NCBI GenBank assembly: GCA_016801845.1 | Contig: CM028908.1 | Coordinates: forward strand, 25,907,047 to 25,971,046 | DNA: 64,000 nucleotides | Direction of reading: 5' to 3' | Source: Polydactylus sextarius | Taxonomy: Eukaryota; Chordata; Actinopteri; Polynemidae | Shown here: positions 1 to 11,439 of the stretch, piece by piece | Layout: every line of letters begins with the position of its first letter | How positions within the stretch are numbered: position 1 is the stretch's first letter | Made by a program: the position numbers and the translations under genes | Notes under the pieces: model-generated | Seen by the model: only the letters and a program-made list of their open reading frames with translations | The model's database searches: none | Told to the model about the DNA's origin: nothing

Positions 1-374
1 GTTGTTGCAGGTGATGATCTGTAAAAATGTTGTGTCGCCGTCTTCTTCTTCCCTCCTGTGTCCTCTGTTGCCTCTGTACCGATGCTCCGCTGACTGTCTG
101 CTCCTGAGACGGGAGAGGACAGAGAGAGAGATGATGAGAGAGAGAGAGAGAGGCTGCTCTGTTTAACAGCTTGTGTCTGACTGGACTCATTCACCAGCAA
201 GCTGCGTGGAGAGTGAGTGAGAGATCGAGGTGAAAGGGAGGGGAAAGGAAAGAGAGAGAGGAGAGAGAAGAGAGGGAGGGAGGACAGAGGGGATGGAGAG
301 CAGACTGTTGCTGGCACCCCGACCAATCAAAATGTGGATGAGGGAATATGGGTGTGGCTTGGGGGGGGGGGGGG
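1..374. repeat. Purine-rich simple-sequence DNA with a G run
   Basis: This stretch holds GA-rich simple sequence (about 118-163 and 229-300) and a run of 14-15 G at about 360-374. A good splice-donor match (AGG/GTAAGT) lies at 389-394, just after the G run, so a non-coding exon of an unseen gene cannot be excluded. Neither strand shows a recognisable protein. The long open frames over it are Arg/Glu/Gly-rich products of the GA repeat. Confidence 0.6.
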
Positions 375-2149
375 CGATGCAGAGCAGGGTAAGTTTACAA
401 TGTGTGTCTCGTTCTCTTTCTTGATATTAGTGATCATCAAGCTTTTCCAAGCAAAGATGATGAGGAATAAATGAATCATAATCCACAGAGAGAGAACGAT
501 TTCCCCTAAATCTAAAGAGCAAAGCAAAACATCCGAGCCTCATCTCAAAGACACAACCTGAGAAGAGCTGCGATACAACGACAAGCATCTCAGGATTTCA
601 GGAAACTATTTTAAGTGACACTGTCTTGGTGTGTTTATATATAGAAATAGCAGACACAACGTGCTCCAGTAGCAATAGAGTATAGTTTTTTATCTTGTGG
701 TGGAACCACCAAGATTACAACTGAGGCATTTATTGATTAAAACAACCTCAACTTCAACCTCCTTAAAGACGAACTCAGCACATTTGACCCAATACTCTAC
801 TGTTAGACGTCTTTGAGTAACGTCAATCGACTCTTTGGGACGTTGACGAACGTGTCAGAAACCATCAGAGGTGTGTGACGGCCTGATTAAACTCTTGTTT
901 TCTACTGTTTCTTTACCACTACTGAGTTAAACAGACATAGTGTCATGTTGGTGAGGCTCCTGGCTGTTGTTGAAAGAGATGTTCAGCCTCTTTAGTGACA
1001 CAACAACACTGTTTACTTTGACGTTAGAAATCTGCCCTGATCACTTAGTTTATCAGCTGCCTGGTCAGACTCACCTCTACCACCACATCTACACTAACGT
1101 AGACACTGTTTGTTTCATTTGTTAATAACTGACGTTAACTTAAAGTCTCTAACAGGAGGATATAGGTTAAAATGTGAGAGTTCAACTTGAACATCATCAC
1201 AGCAGGAAGACAAGCTACATCCACCAGGTTGGATTTCAACCAAAATCTCCACAAAACATTCGGCAGTTTGTGTTATTTTCCCACTCATTGTTTCATCAAC
1301 CAGCAAAACCTGCAGACACGGTTTATATAAAAGGTTTAGAGGTTATCACGAACACAGACTGTTTATCTAATATGGATCTACAAAACAAGACAACATTGTT
1401 ATTTTTTTTAAACCGTGCATCAGTTTTAAATGTTACAGAGACTAATGGGATATTCAGGATCAGTCACCATGAAGCTTTTGGACAAAGAAGTGCTAAGAAT
1501 AACAGGCTTCACAACTGCCATCTCCTTTTACTGAGTCCTGCTGTTGTGTGAAAATCTACTCGCACCACATGCAGTGTGAAATCCACTTGTTTTCTTTTCT
1601 TTTTCTTTTTATAACCAAATTCTTTATTTTAAAAAGCAAGAGTTTATTTGTACATTTGTTGAGCTGAGGGTTGTTTTATCAAACCCTTGTTTTGTGTTTC
1701 TTGTTAGTTTAAGGTAAATTTGTATTTTCTGACTTCATCTACTCAGGTTTTGCAGTAAACTATATCTGTCTTTACAACTCTGACAATGCCTCCGTGTTCC
1801 CATTGTCCACTCTCTGCTTCTCTCACCTACAATATAACATTTGTTCTGTCTCAAATCACTCAGACTTGTAAGTTTGAGTCCTATTATTTGAGTATTGGTG
1901 GTGTGGACATGTAGACAACACTCATCTCTTAATGGTCACCATCTTACCTCCATGGTGGAAGTGCAGGGATAACAGAAGTATAGTCTGAACTGAAGAAAGA
2001 GAATATGTCGTCTGCACAAATGGAGGCAAAATTTCAAGTTGTACGACACAAGAAAATAAAACTCAGTCCCATTTTTCCCCCATTAACACTAGAACTTGGT
2101 TTCAGGTGGAAAGAGAGATGACGATGAAATGAGAAGTGTAAAAGCCTTG
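375..2149. other. Intergenic, nothing recognised
   Basis: Unique-looking, moderately AT-rich sequence with no open frame resembling a known protein, no microsatellite of note and no copy of the repeat families seen elsewhere in the window. A small imperfect hairpin (GGTGG/CCACC arms) sits at about 699-714. The 125-codon open frame at 1174-1551 has no recognisable motif. Confidence 0.5.
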
Positions 2150-2312
2150 TTATGATTCTCCGACGTATCTCGCAAAGCAATTCACCACTAGAACAGTAGA
2201 GGGCGATACATTTATTTCCATTATGATTATCTGACGACCATTGATTGTTTATTTACCGCCCGACCTTGTTCCTCCACTCACATCAAACGATGGAGACTGA
2301 GAAAAGACTCTG
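2150..2312 (-). mobile_element. Dispersed repeat family G, copy 1
   Basis: The reverse complement of this stretch matches 22400-22530. The shared block runs from a GTGGAGGAACAAGG motif through TAAATAAACAA to a sequence reading CTACTGTTCT then GGTGGTGA. No coding potential is seen, and the element class is unknown. Family A copy 1 abuts or interrupts it on the right. Confidence 0.55.
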
Positions 2313-2314
2313 TC

Positions 2315-2891
2315 TGTGTTTCTCAAATCACATACTTCTAACTAACCACTTTGAAGGCGTAAATGCATTTACACCAACCAGTCTGGTAAAACACAGTGAA
2401 CTGTTAATACCCGGATGGTTTCACTCGTCACGGTCAAAAAGTTGAGTGTGGAATATGTGGACACTTCTCACCCTCAATGACTCCATCTTGGCTACGTAGC
2501 AGAAGAGGAGGGACGGCGGTGGCGGCGTAATCTCCACCTCATATGAAACATGGAGCCACACAAGCAAACATCAGCACTAGTGAGACTTTGATTATTGATT
2601 AGAATTGAAAACAAGCCGCAGATATGTTGGTGGGAGACGATCACGGTCCAGATCCATGATTAACATTCTGTCCAGTGATGATTCACCATTAAAAACGAGA
2701 AGAAGAAGAAGACGTTGATCCTCATTTCTGGTCAGTGAACAACCATTTGAGACAAAACTACCCGTACGTTCGACGTAACAACATAGTGAACATAGTTTAC
2801 TACATTAAAACCCTAAAACAACAGACACTCTTGGCAACAGACAGAAGGCTTGGGGGAAGTTAGCAGCAGGTAGGATGTCAGTATCCACAAT
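2315..2891 (+). mobile_element. Non-autonomous element family A, copy 1
   Basis: This is one of three copies of a 0.5-0.6 kb repeat; the others start at 9686 and 44105. The shared core holds the motifs CCATCTTGGCTACGTAGCAG, GGAGGGACGGCGG and AAACATGGAGCC. Copies 1 and 2 begin at the same place (TTCTCAAATCACATACTT or similar) and end at the same place (GTATCCACAAT), which implies true element ends. There is no open frame of note, so this is a non-autonomous DNA element or MITE. The superfamily is not established. Confidence 0.75.
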
Positions 2892-3075
2892 CATGGTCCA
2901 AATCAGCGATTTATGTTCTGTTACAAAACAGTAGAAGAAGAAGACGTTGCAATTGTCATTTCCGGTAAGTGCAGACCACATTTACACTGCACATATTCTG
3001 TCAACGTACAGGCAGTTGCCACTTAGCGTAGTGACACGTAACGACGACGTAGGAGCCACAACCTGTAGGTCAGAA
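2892..3075 (+). mobile_element. Diverged half-copy related to family A
   Basis: Directly after copy 1, the sequence from CATGGTCCAAATC to about ACGACGACGTAGG follows the internal part of family A again (GGTCCAGATCC, GAAGAAGAAGACGTTG, a CATTTC..GGT..GTG segment, then a coastal ACGTA motif). It is much more diverged than copies 1-3. It may be an older member of the family or a tandem internal duplication. Confidence 0.45.
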
Positions 3076-4115
3076 AATGCCGGACTACTTGAACTGCACG
3101 ACAACAGACGCACATCATCCAGGTTAACTTGTTACTGAAGCTTCCTGTTTGCGACAGTGGCAGTAAAAAGTTTCTTCACGCTCATATAAACAACATTTCC
3201 AGACGATGACAGACATCGAGATAAGCCTCAGAACTGCAGTCAAGTTGAAACACAACTTCCCACTTCCTCACTTTTAAAAGAATTGGGACAACAAGCAAAA
3301 CTGAGTGGTAGCGTCAACATCTAGTGTAAGTGGATGAAATAAGATAGAGTCTAAAACTCTCTGTTGCAAGTCAAGTGTCCAACACAGGCAGATATTTGGT
3401 CGGTGACAACTGCGATCAAATGTTGCAACTGCAAACATTTGCTTGTAAGAATTGGTGGTGAGAGTGCACAGCTGCAGACAAAAGACATGTGTAATTAACA
3501 ATGGAAACTTTTCAAAGCGAGCATCAAGACGTAGCAGCTCCCTAGGTGCAAACCCCGGGATGACAAATATATCCTCCTCTAAATACACACTTCACCACAG
3601 AAACCTCAGCATGATTCAACAATGCAAAGCTTTTATTGTGACGACGGGCTGCAGGAAGTGATATCAGCCCTTGAATTAGTGCTCAGACAGCAAATGCATC
3701 TATAAGAAAGCACCCGATTGTGTCTAGTTAACATTCACTTTCACTCAGACTGATCACCACCGATTTCTTTTCTGTAAAATACATTTCACTCTCATCGTTC
3801 ATCTCTGTTTGTATTTATAAGTCCGTTTTAATGGACTTTTATTCCTCCATTTTTCTCACTTCTCCTTCATCTTTGCACCGTGTATTTCTTTTCTCTGCTC
3901 TGTTACTGTGTGTCTTTGTTTTCTGTGGAGCAGAAGAGGAGAAAGAGACGAGCTGTGTAATCAACAGCACTTCACAGGGCCCCATTCATCTCTCTGCCTC
4001 CATAGATAGAAGCCATAGGGGACACACACACACACACACACTGAGAGCAAATAAACACAGGCACACAGCACAGTTTAACAAATGCATGTACAAGCATGTA
4101 GACAAACATTTTCCA

Positions 4116-4148
<33 letters not shown>

Positions 4149-4894
4149 CAACACTTGACAGAAATGATCAAGCTGTTTTTTCATACATCAGAGTTTCGTT
4201 CTACAACATGTCAGCCGAGACAAATGATTGGTCAGAGAACAGCAGCGTACTAATACATCACAGCACATTTATGAAAATGTCACAAGCGGCAACTCTGATC
4301 TTTTTGTCCACGTGTTCGTCGACCGGCTCCTGTAAACACGCTGATTAAACACCGGAGCTCAAACTTTGTGGAGAGTAAGCTCTTTGCTAAAAGTGAAGTG
4401 TGAATGTGAAATATGTTGTTAATTAATTTTGAAATGCCGAGTAAATGTTGCTCTTTTACCTCACAAAAATGAGGCTCCTGTTCTCCTTCTTTCTTTAATT
4501 AATTAATATTAGAAATAACGTCTCTGTCTTCCAGGGCACCAAAATATGACTTTCAGCTCAGGTTTCTCTGGCAGAACAATGTCATCCATCAATGATGCAT
4601 AAATGATAATTTCCGTCGACATGACACTAAAACCTCTGGATGTGCAGCAATGACATTGCTTCAAGTTTCCTTAGGTTAGTCCAGTGATTTTGTGTGATCA
4701 AAAGATACGTAATAATCAGTAATTACATATTTTCTGTTTGCAAATGTCAAATATAAAGTAGGAAACACATGAGAAACAAAGTCTCACATTTACCTTCAAC
4801 ATCACTTTTAAAGACCAAGAGAAACAGTATCTGGGCAGTTTATGAAAGAAAGAGGAGGAAAACTAGAAGAAGAAAAGGGTCACTAAACTCTAGT
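3076..4894. other. Intergenic with CA/GA microsatellites
   Basis: No gene recognised. Short CA repeats occur at 4022-4041 and at 4114-4132, the second followed by a GA run to about 4148. The 140-codon open frame at 3831-4253 begins with a hydrophobic stretch but then runs through both microsatellites, so it is not believable as a gene. Confidence 0.55.
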
Positions 4895-5640
4895 TCCCAC
4901 TAGTCGACTACAGTGATGGTGTCTGGTGGACTTGGTCCTCTGATGGTTGGTGAATCATCAGTTAATGATCATAATGTGTGAACAGCCCTAACGACTCCAT
5001 CAGAGGCCGTCGGGACCTGGTCTGAGACCGGGACTGGATCTGTCATGTTAGAAAACTGGAGGAGTCTGAAGAGACTGACAAAGAGCGACAGCCAATCAGA
5101 GGAGGGATGTGAGATAAATGCTGCTGCCGTCTCACTGATTCACTCACAACCACGTTTAAAAGTCTGACGTTTTAACGCTTTTTATTTTATTTTCACTTTC
5201 TACAAACTCCCAGTGCAGATTGTACGAAGACCAGTTACTGAATCGCAGGTTACGACGTACGTCAAAATGCAATGTGATCAGCGTACATCATCCATCTGTG
5301 CCACCATAGTTACCGTGGCAAGCGTTTATTTGTTAGTATTTGTTAGTATTAGTCTGTGTCGGAGGCAGCGTCTTCACCGGTGCTCGTCAACAATAAACGG
5401 CTGTAAATCACGGTGAGAAGCAGCGGCTACATCCTGTCTAGTTCACGTGACCAGACGTAGAGTTTGGTGACGTCACGGTGTGATCGGGAGTCAATCACTG
5501 ACAAGTCTTGTAGTGTGAACACTACAGGTCTCAGACCAGTTGTTGAGACTCCACATCATGGGAAACACAAGTCACCAAAGATGATGACAGAGACTGAGAC
5601 TCACTGATCGTTGGTAAAATCGGCTAGTGTGCAGAACAAG
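4895..5640. mobile_element. Possible DNA-transposon remnant
   Basis: The segment has mirrored motifs near its two ends. CACTAGTCGA lies at about 4900 and an inverted relative (CGGCTAGTGTG) at about 5620. GTGTGAACAG..GGTCTGAGACC near 4975-5030 is mirrored by TAGTGTGAACACTACAGGTC near 5510. The symmetry suggests a non-autonomous element with degraded inverted ends. No transposase is seen, and the boundaries are approximate. Confidence 0.3.
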
Positions 5641-7002
5641 CAGATGGGTTCAGCCCTTAAATTGGTACTGGTTGACTGATGTTTCAGTGAATTGTTGGAA
5701 CCATGTATGTGTTCACAAAAGGTTCATTTTAATCCAAAAAAAACAAAATATTTTGGTCTGGATCAAAACATTTCATGAAGCAACAAACTAATATCAAGTT
5801 AGAATCAGTTCACAAAGTGTATCAGGATTTATTTTGCATTGTCATGTCAATGATTCACTCATTTCTCTGTTTATATAAAAGTACAGAAGTTTTAGTCGCT
5901 CGCTCAGGATACAGTACTTTGATAAAACATCAGCTCGTTAAATAATTCAAATATTTTCTTTTTGTTTTCATTTATTGTTAAAATAAAACGAAACTTCACC
6001 ACTGCAGCATCTTTACGTCACCGACTTCAGCTTTCTGCAAAAACAGACCAATGAAACAAATGAATCTTTTATGATGGTGATAAACAACCTTATCAACCCT
6101 TTGCAGGTGTATAATTGTCCCTCTGAGGAAGTTGTAAAGGTTTTCTTATATCATAAATGTCATTTCAGGGCTTGTGTCCGTGTTTGTGTTGCTTCCTCGT
6201 CGTCATCGTAGTATAAAATGCTCTTTACACTACGATGCCTCTGTCCTTGTGCGCTCTGTTGGGTGCATCGTGGCCAGTGAAGTGCACCGCTATCGTGTTG
6301 ACAAGCGCTCGCCTGCTCGCTGTGAGCATGCTGTCCGAGCACGCTTTATCACAGGGGCATTGACCTTTCACTACAAGTACCTGCCTCAGTCTCCGTCTCC
6401 GCCTTTTTCATGTTACTGCCTGTCTCACTGCCTAGTTTTTCCCTCCATCTGCTCCTCCATCAGGCCCTCAGTCTTTTTCTTTCTGTCATCTTTGTCTTCC
6501 CGCTGCAGTTGTTAGATGTCTTTACTTGTCTGCTTGCATCTCTTTAGCAGTTTATTTGTCTGTCTGACAGCTTTTTCTTACTGTTTCCCCTGTATTGTCT
6601 GTCAGAATCCGACTTCCTGTCTGTTAACCTTTGTTTCTATCATCACCCTCATCCCCCGCCTGTTTGTCTCTTTGTCTGAGGTTGAATCGTTCATTGTTTT
6701 TCTCTGCAGTTGCTCTGCCTACATGTCTTTCCAAACTGTCTCCATGTCTCTACTTGTCTTTCTGTGTCTTATATTTGTCAAAGACCAAGAGTTAAGTTAA
6801 ATCGAGACCAGTGCACATATCCATGATATTAAATGTCCTAAATCTTTTTGACAGTGAGGACAGGACGGAGCAGGACGTTTGTTAAACATACAGATACAAC
6901 AATCCCACCAAAGGGCGTCTAGACTGAGTCCTGAGATGGAGGAAATCTTTGAGTTCACTCTTCCTCCACGTCAGAACGACTGTTTATTTGTCCTCTAATG
7001 CC
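5641..7002. other. Intergenic, pyrimidine-rich in part
   Basis: AT-rich sequence to about 6150, then a pyrimidine-rich stretch at about 6390-6780 in which the + strand is rich in TCTGTC/TTTGTC words. The two open frames there (6174-6515 and 6516-6800) are Ser/Leu/Cys/Phe-rich by composition only. A stem-loop with 14-nt arms (CATCGTAGTATAAA at 6204 and its near complement ending at 6238) is present. Confidence 0.5.
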
Positions 7003-7502
7003 TCTTTTCCACCAGCTCCTACTCGACTCTACTCAGTTTCTAGTGTTTCCACTTGGTTCTAGTTCCTGGCTCCAGCTACTGTTTTAGTTCCTACTCTGTG
7101 GAGGAACCAATGGAGCTGAGTCGATACTAAAACGTGACGTGAACAGACGCCGGCCACTGATTGGTCAGAGGGAGTGTCTTCACAAGCTGCCACCAGACGC
7201 CAGTTGAGTTGAGAGAGCGTCAACAAAATAATCAAGCTCCATTTTTAAACAGGACAAGAGTGATAGCCATCGTCGTAGCTACCTGGTCGTAAGCTAACCC
7301 AGCAACAAGTACAGCATCTCCTCCATGTCCATTAATGTTTACTGATGTTTTAGTGTCGTGACGTCGCAGCAGTTTGACTCCACTCACCACATTCACGTGG
7401 AGGAGGAACCAAACTGTGATGGAAAACAACGTGTCTACTACCAGACTGAGTAGAGTCCAGTAGAGTCCAGTAGAGTCCAGTAGAGTCCAGTAGAGTAGAG
7501 AT
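7003..7502. mobile_element. MITE-like family C, copy 1
   Basis: About 500 bp nearly identical to 56043-56570 in ywhab intron 3. The left end contains CTCTACTCAG and the right end is a tandem array of a 10-bp unit (TAGAGTCCAG, four full units at 7451-7490). The complement of that unit resembles the left end, so the element appears to have inverted ends, one of them expanded into an array. The 65-codon minus-strand frame shared by both copies reflects their near identity, not proven coding. A hAT-type MITE is one possibility. Confidence 0.75.
7451..7490. repeat. 10-bp tandem array in family C copy 1
   Basis: Four perfect units of TAGAGTCCAG, followed by a degenerate unit. The homologous array in the second copy of the element has seven units. 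Confidence 0.9.
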
Positions 7503-8103
7503 ACAAAGCTTTACAGGAGAAGAGACCTAAAACAGTTCACCCTCTGCTAATGGGGGCACCAGCAGATCAATGTGCCTCATTGTATGTCAACAACTGGTTT
7601 GATATGAAGAACGTAACAAAGTTTGGACCCAGCCTCTGATTTCCCCACTTTTCCACAAACATTAAGCATCTGTAGGAAGCAGATCTATGGAGGCGCCATC
7701 CTACAACCCACATGATCCAAAGACTCCACTGTCCTAAAGGAGCATGTTGCTGTTTGGAGACATAAAGACGACCTACGCAATATTAGGCCGGTGTTTTTAA
7801 TGTTATGACTGATCAGTGTTTGGTTACATTTAGTCAGTTTTAGGCGCAAAAAAAGAAAAGAGAGTTTGAGCGGAAGAGAGTGGTTTTTGGCTAAACGGTG
7901 ATCTCCCATATTGTTCCATTTTGATGATGTTTACATTCTGTTTCTTTAACAAAACTTAGCAACAGTTTGGTTGGATGTGGTAACGGCGTTACACCTTCAA
8001 AAAGAGAAGAGTAACAGGCTGTAGAGATCTGGTGTAGCTCACAATTACCAAATTTGTATTCTTCAGACCCAGACGAATGTATGACGCTACAGACACCTTT
8101 AGA
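7503..8103. other. Intergenic, possible old repeat
   Basis: No gene recognised. The segment at about 7780-7830 (ATATTAGGCCGGTG, then TTTTAATGTTATGACTGATC) resembles the end of a repeat that is common in fish sequence, recognised from memory and not checked. Confidence 0.35.
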
Positions 8104-8472
8104 TCATAGTTGTAGTTTCTCTGCGAAGCTCCTCCTACAGTCTTCAAGATACACGATACGTATCAAAACTTTAATTCACCAGAAACAGAGGAGCTGAACG
8201 TCCTGTCATCTTTTTAAATGGGCGGGGTTTATATACACGTTGACTCTGATTGGGTAACTCCTTGAACACGTCGACCAAACAAGAGAAAACTACCTGGAAA
8301 GACTGTTGAAGATTGTTGCACAACATCAACATCTCCAGGCCGTAGACTCTGATCTTACAAGTGTTGGTTTTTCACCAAGAGACGGTGGAGGCAGCAGAGA
8401 CTCTTCATTCACCCTGTGAGGATCATTTAACCATCACACTGACTGTGAAGACACTAACATAGTGAACCTTTA
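8104..8472 (-). mobile_element. MITE-like family B, copy 1
   Basis: Reverse-complement copy of a repeat whose terminal sequence reads TTAAAGGTTCACTATGT; here that end is at 8472. The internal core (GTGTTCAAGGAGTTACCCAA, CCCGCCCATTTAAA, CAGGACGTTCAGCTCCTCTG) is shared with copies at 15843, 25170, 26121 and 44031. It has no coding potential. The other end reads TTAAAGCTACACTATG in copy 2, giving short inverted termini. Confidence 0.75.
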
Positions 8473-9685
8473 AAAGCAGTTTCTCGCGCATATTTGTGCA
8501 TCTTGCAGCCACAGCACTAGTCAGGTTTTTTTTTTTTTTTTTTTTTTTTACAGTTAACATTTTTTATCTTGCAGACATATAATTAAAAAAAAGGCCAAGT
8601 TGCTTCACTTAAATCAAGAGGTAATGTTCTTTTAGGACTGAACCTTGACCCTGATGGTGCGATGAGGACGGGGCATGAAGGTCACATCTGGTTTTATTAC
8701 TTGGCTACCTGCCCAACTAAACCGGGGCGTTGCCAGGGCAACTGCAGGTTGCAGCGGCGACATCACGATCAGCTGACGCTGATGTGAGATGACAATACCG
8801 CCCAGAGAGGACGAGGGAGCGGCGGCAGCAGGGAGAGTGAAAGGGAAAGAAATAATTAACGAACAGACATGAAGGTGTCTCCTGACGGCGAGTATTTAAA
8901 GTGACGAGACAGAAACTGATGGAAATAGAGTTAAACCAAAGAGGAGGCATAAAAAGCTAACATCAGTGTTCAAAATCAGTTATTTCTGAAAACACACACA
9001 CACACAGCCATGTAGTCCACTGAGATTAAACAACTCAAAGTGTGTTATTCCATCATAATCCCGCCTCTCTCCGGGTATTAACATTGAAACTTTTCTAAGC
9101 AGAGCGGAGCAGGTCAATCCTCTGTCTTTCTACTTTCTCGTCTTCATCTGCTCTGTCACTTCCTCTCATTCTGTTTACAAGACAGAAGCCATAGTTCTCT
9201 GCTGGGAAAGAGATGAATCGGTGTCTTTGTGTTTGGAGATGAGTTGCTGCCCCAAGTGCAGAAAGTTAAGTATCTCAGGTTCGTCTTTATTTTACAGGAA
9301 GTTGATGGACAGTTTGTCACAGCGTCAGCAGAAAAGCAGACGTTTCACCAGGGATGAGTTCAAGATGCACGATACATAGCGAAATGTTTAATTCAACAGA
9401 ATTACTACTACTACTACTACTACTACTACTGCGAAATAATGACAATATTCAGCCACTGCTAAAACAAATCCTTGCTGGAGATTATTACTGAATGACGATG
9501 CTTTGAATAATCAAACAAAATCAACACATTAAATAATCAAATTAAAACTACCTCAAATCGCAAATTGTTGCACAAAGTTGATGTTTTTGTCAATGTGATA
9601 AAATTTTAACATTAAAATGAGACAAAAACAACACAGAGAATAAAAAAACACCAGGACATTATAGAGAGACAGCGCCAACACTAAC
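8473..9685. other. Intergenic with poly-T, trinucleotide array and family B scrap
   Basis: Contains a poly-T run (8526-8549), a short family B fragment (9353-9400, GATGCACGATACAT.. to TTTAATTCAACA) and a (CTA)n array directly after it (9403-9430). No gene recognised. Confidence 0.6.
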
Positions 9686-10233
9686 ATTGTGTCTCAAATC
9701 ACATACTTCAGCACTTACACTAACTATTCATGTCAGAGTATGTCAGTGTGTTGACTCTGACCAGTCTGGTAAAACACAGTGAAGTGTTAACACCCGGATG
9801 GTTTCATCATAACCACGGACACTTCTCACCCTCAATGACGCCATCTTGGCTACGTAGCAGAAGAGGAGGGACGGCGGCGGCGGCGTAATCTCCACCTCAC
9901 ATGAAACATGGAGCCACACAAGCAAACATCAGCACTAGTGAGACTTTGATTATTGATTAGAATTGAAAACAAGCCGCAGATATGTTGGTGGAGACGATCA
10001 CGGTCCAGATCCATGATTAACGTTCTGTCCAGTGATGATTCACCGTTAAAAAGGAGAAGAAGAAGATGTTGATCCTCATTTCTGGTCAGTGAACAACCAT
10101 TTGAGACTAAACTACCCTGTTGACATTCACACACTACGACGTAACAACATAGTCAACATAGTTTACTACATTAAAACAACAGACAGAAGACTTGGGGGAA
10201 GTTAGCAGCAGGTAGGATGTCAGTATCCACAAT
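9686..10233 (+). mobile_element. Non-autonomous element family A, copy 2
   Basis: Closely matches 2315-2891 over its full length. It starts at TGTCTCAAATCACATACTTC and ends at GTATCCACAA. The 8-mer TAACATTG occurs immediately before and after the element, which fits an 8-bp target-site duplication of the hAT type. The other two copies do not show a clear duplication, so this is suggestive only. No transposase frame. Confidence 0.75.
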
Positions 10234-10439
10234 AACATTGCAACTAAACACGTCATTCAATCAGGAAAACGTAACAAAGCGTTGTGACGCTGAACTCGCC
10301 CCAGTTGATCTACTGTACCTTCTGACCTTCACCTATGATCATGAGCTTTGGATTACAACCAAAATAACTGACCAGAAATCACATTGTTAGTTTGTTGGAA
10401 ATAAGTTTCCTCTGCAGGACGTCTGGGTTCATCCACAAA

Positions 10440-11182
10440 GACCAGAGGCCCAGGACTGAAAGAGATACCCAGGATCTGTTTCAGTTATCTGGCTTCACTA
10501 ATCCTAACAATCTCAGTCTGGCTAAACTCCTACAAAGCTGGTTATCAACTCGATTAGTCAACCCAGGTTTTTCCAATCTAGATGTGAGTGTTCACATAAA
10601 AGAGGCGGCGTCTGCAGCAGTTATCCAGTCACAAACACGGAAACGAGAACCAGCAGAGCGGAGACTTCACAGCCGAAGAGCAGACGATGATTTTACAAAA
10701 ATATGAGGAAAACCGGCTGATAATCCAGGAAAAAAGCAACACGGTGGCAGCTGCTAAAAACTGGAAAAAGATCAACGATTGTGTAAAGGCACAAGTTCAC
10801 AGCCCACAAAGACGAGTAGATGTGACTGTAATTAAATTAAAATCAGATCAATGAACTGCTGAAATCTAGGCTCTTGTCTGTCTCTAAAAACCCTGGTCCT
10901 CCTCAGAGACGTCTCTCAATCCAGCACCGAGCTCCACAGATCTTCAATAAAAGGACGAGACATTTTCAAGAGCATTGATTGGTCGGAGGACGGAGATTTT
11001 ATAGTCACTGACCTCTGATCTGGAACATAACCTGCTCCGGAGCAGGTTAGTTCAGCATCAGTTACCATGGAGACGTAGCCTGGTAAGAAGTGAAACCACC
11101 TTTGTAGGACAGAAAACCCAGAGTTAACCCTGAAGTTACCGAGATAAGAACAAATCCTGCTTCATAGTCCAGGACTCTGGTC
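10440..11182. mobile_element. TIR element, possibly PIF/Harbinger-like
   Basis: About 740 bp with imperfect terminal inverted repeats: GACCAGAGGCCCAGGACTGAA at 10440 and, inverted, GACCAGAGTCCTGGACTATG at 11182. The right part carries motifs about loss and gain of paired AACC/GGTT words (such as CAGAGTTAACCCTGAAG) seen in fish Harbinger-type MITEs. It also contains a 20-bp perfect palindrome at 11029-11048. The 104-codon open frame at 10392-10706 has no known motif. Assignment to Harbinger is from memory and tentative. Confidence 0.5.
11029..11048. repeat. 20-bp perfect palindrome
   Basis: AACCTGCTCCGGAGCAGGTT is its own reverse complement. It lies inside the 10440-11182 element near the right end. 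Confidence 0.9.
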
Positions 11183-11439
11183 ACCTCCATGGTTGGAGGT
11201 TTTGTGGACACATCTAACTGGTTAGAGACTTCAGACTGGAGAGATTAGAGGATGAGAGAATCATAAAGGCCGGGAATGTCTCAGGATCCTCCAGGAGGAT
11301 GTAACAATCAACATTAAAAATGTTTGATAATTTACAAAAGGAAAACATTGATTTCTTCTTTAAAAAACCGATCTTCATAAGAGAAACACAGAGAGCTCTC
11401 AAACACTCATTCAGTCTCAGTCTGTATAAATTTTCAGTC

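Noticed and set aside
3831..4253. 140-codon frame with a signal-peptide-like start
   Set aside because: After the hydrophobic start it reads through two microsatellites giving repeated His-Thr and Arg-Glu. No domain and no splice support.
6174..6800. Two long Ser/Leu/Phe/Cys-rich frames
   Set aside because: They follow from a pyrimidine-rich strand. Composition alone explains them, and no motif is present.
7232..7429. Minus-strand 65-residue frame repeated exactly at 56271-56573
   Set aside because: Shared because the two family C copies are nearly identical, not because of coding selection. The longer version simply reads through the 10-bp array.
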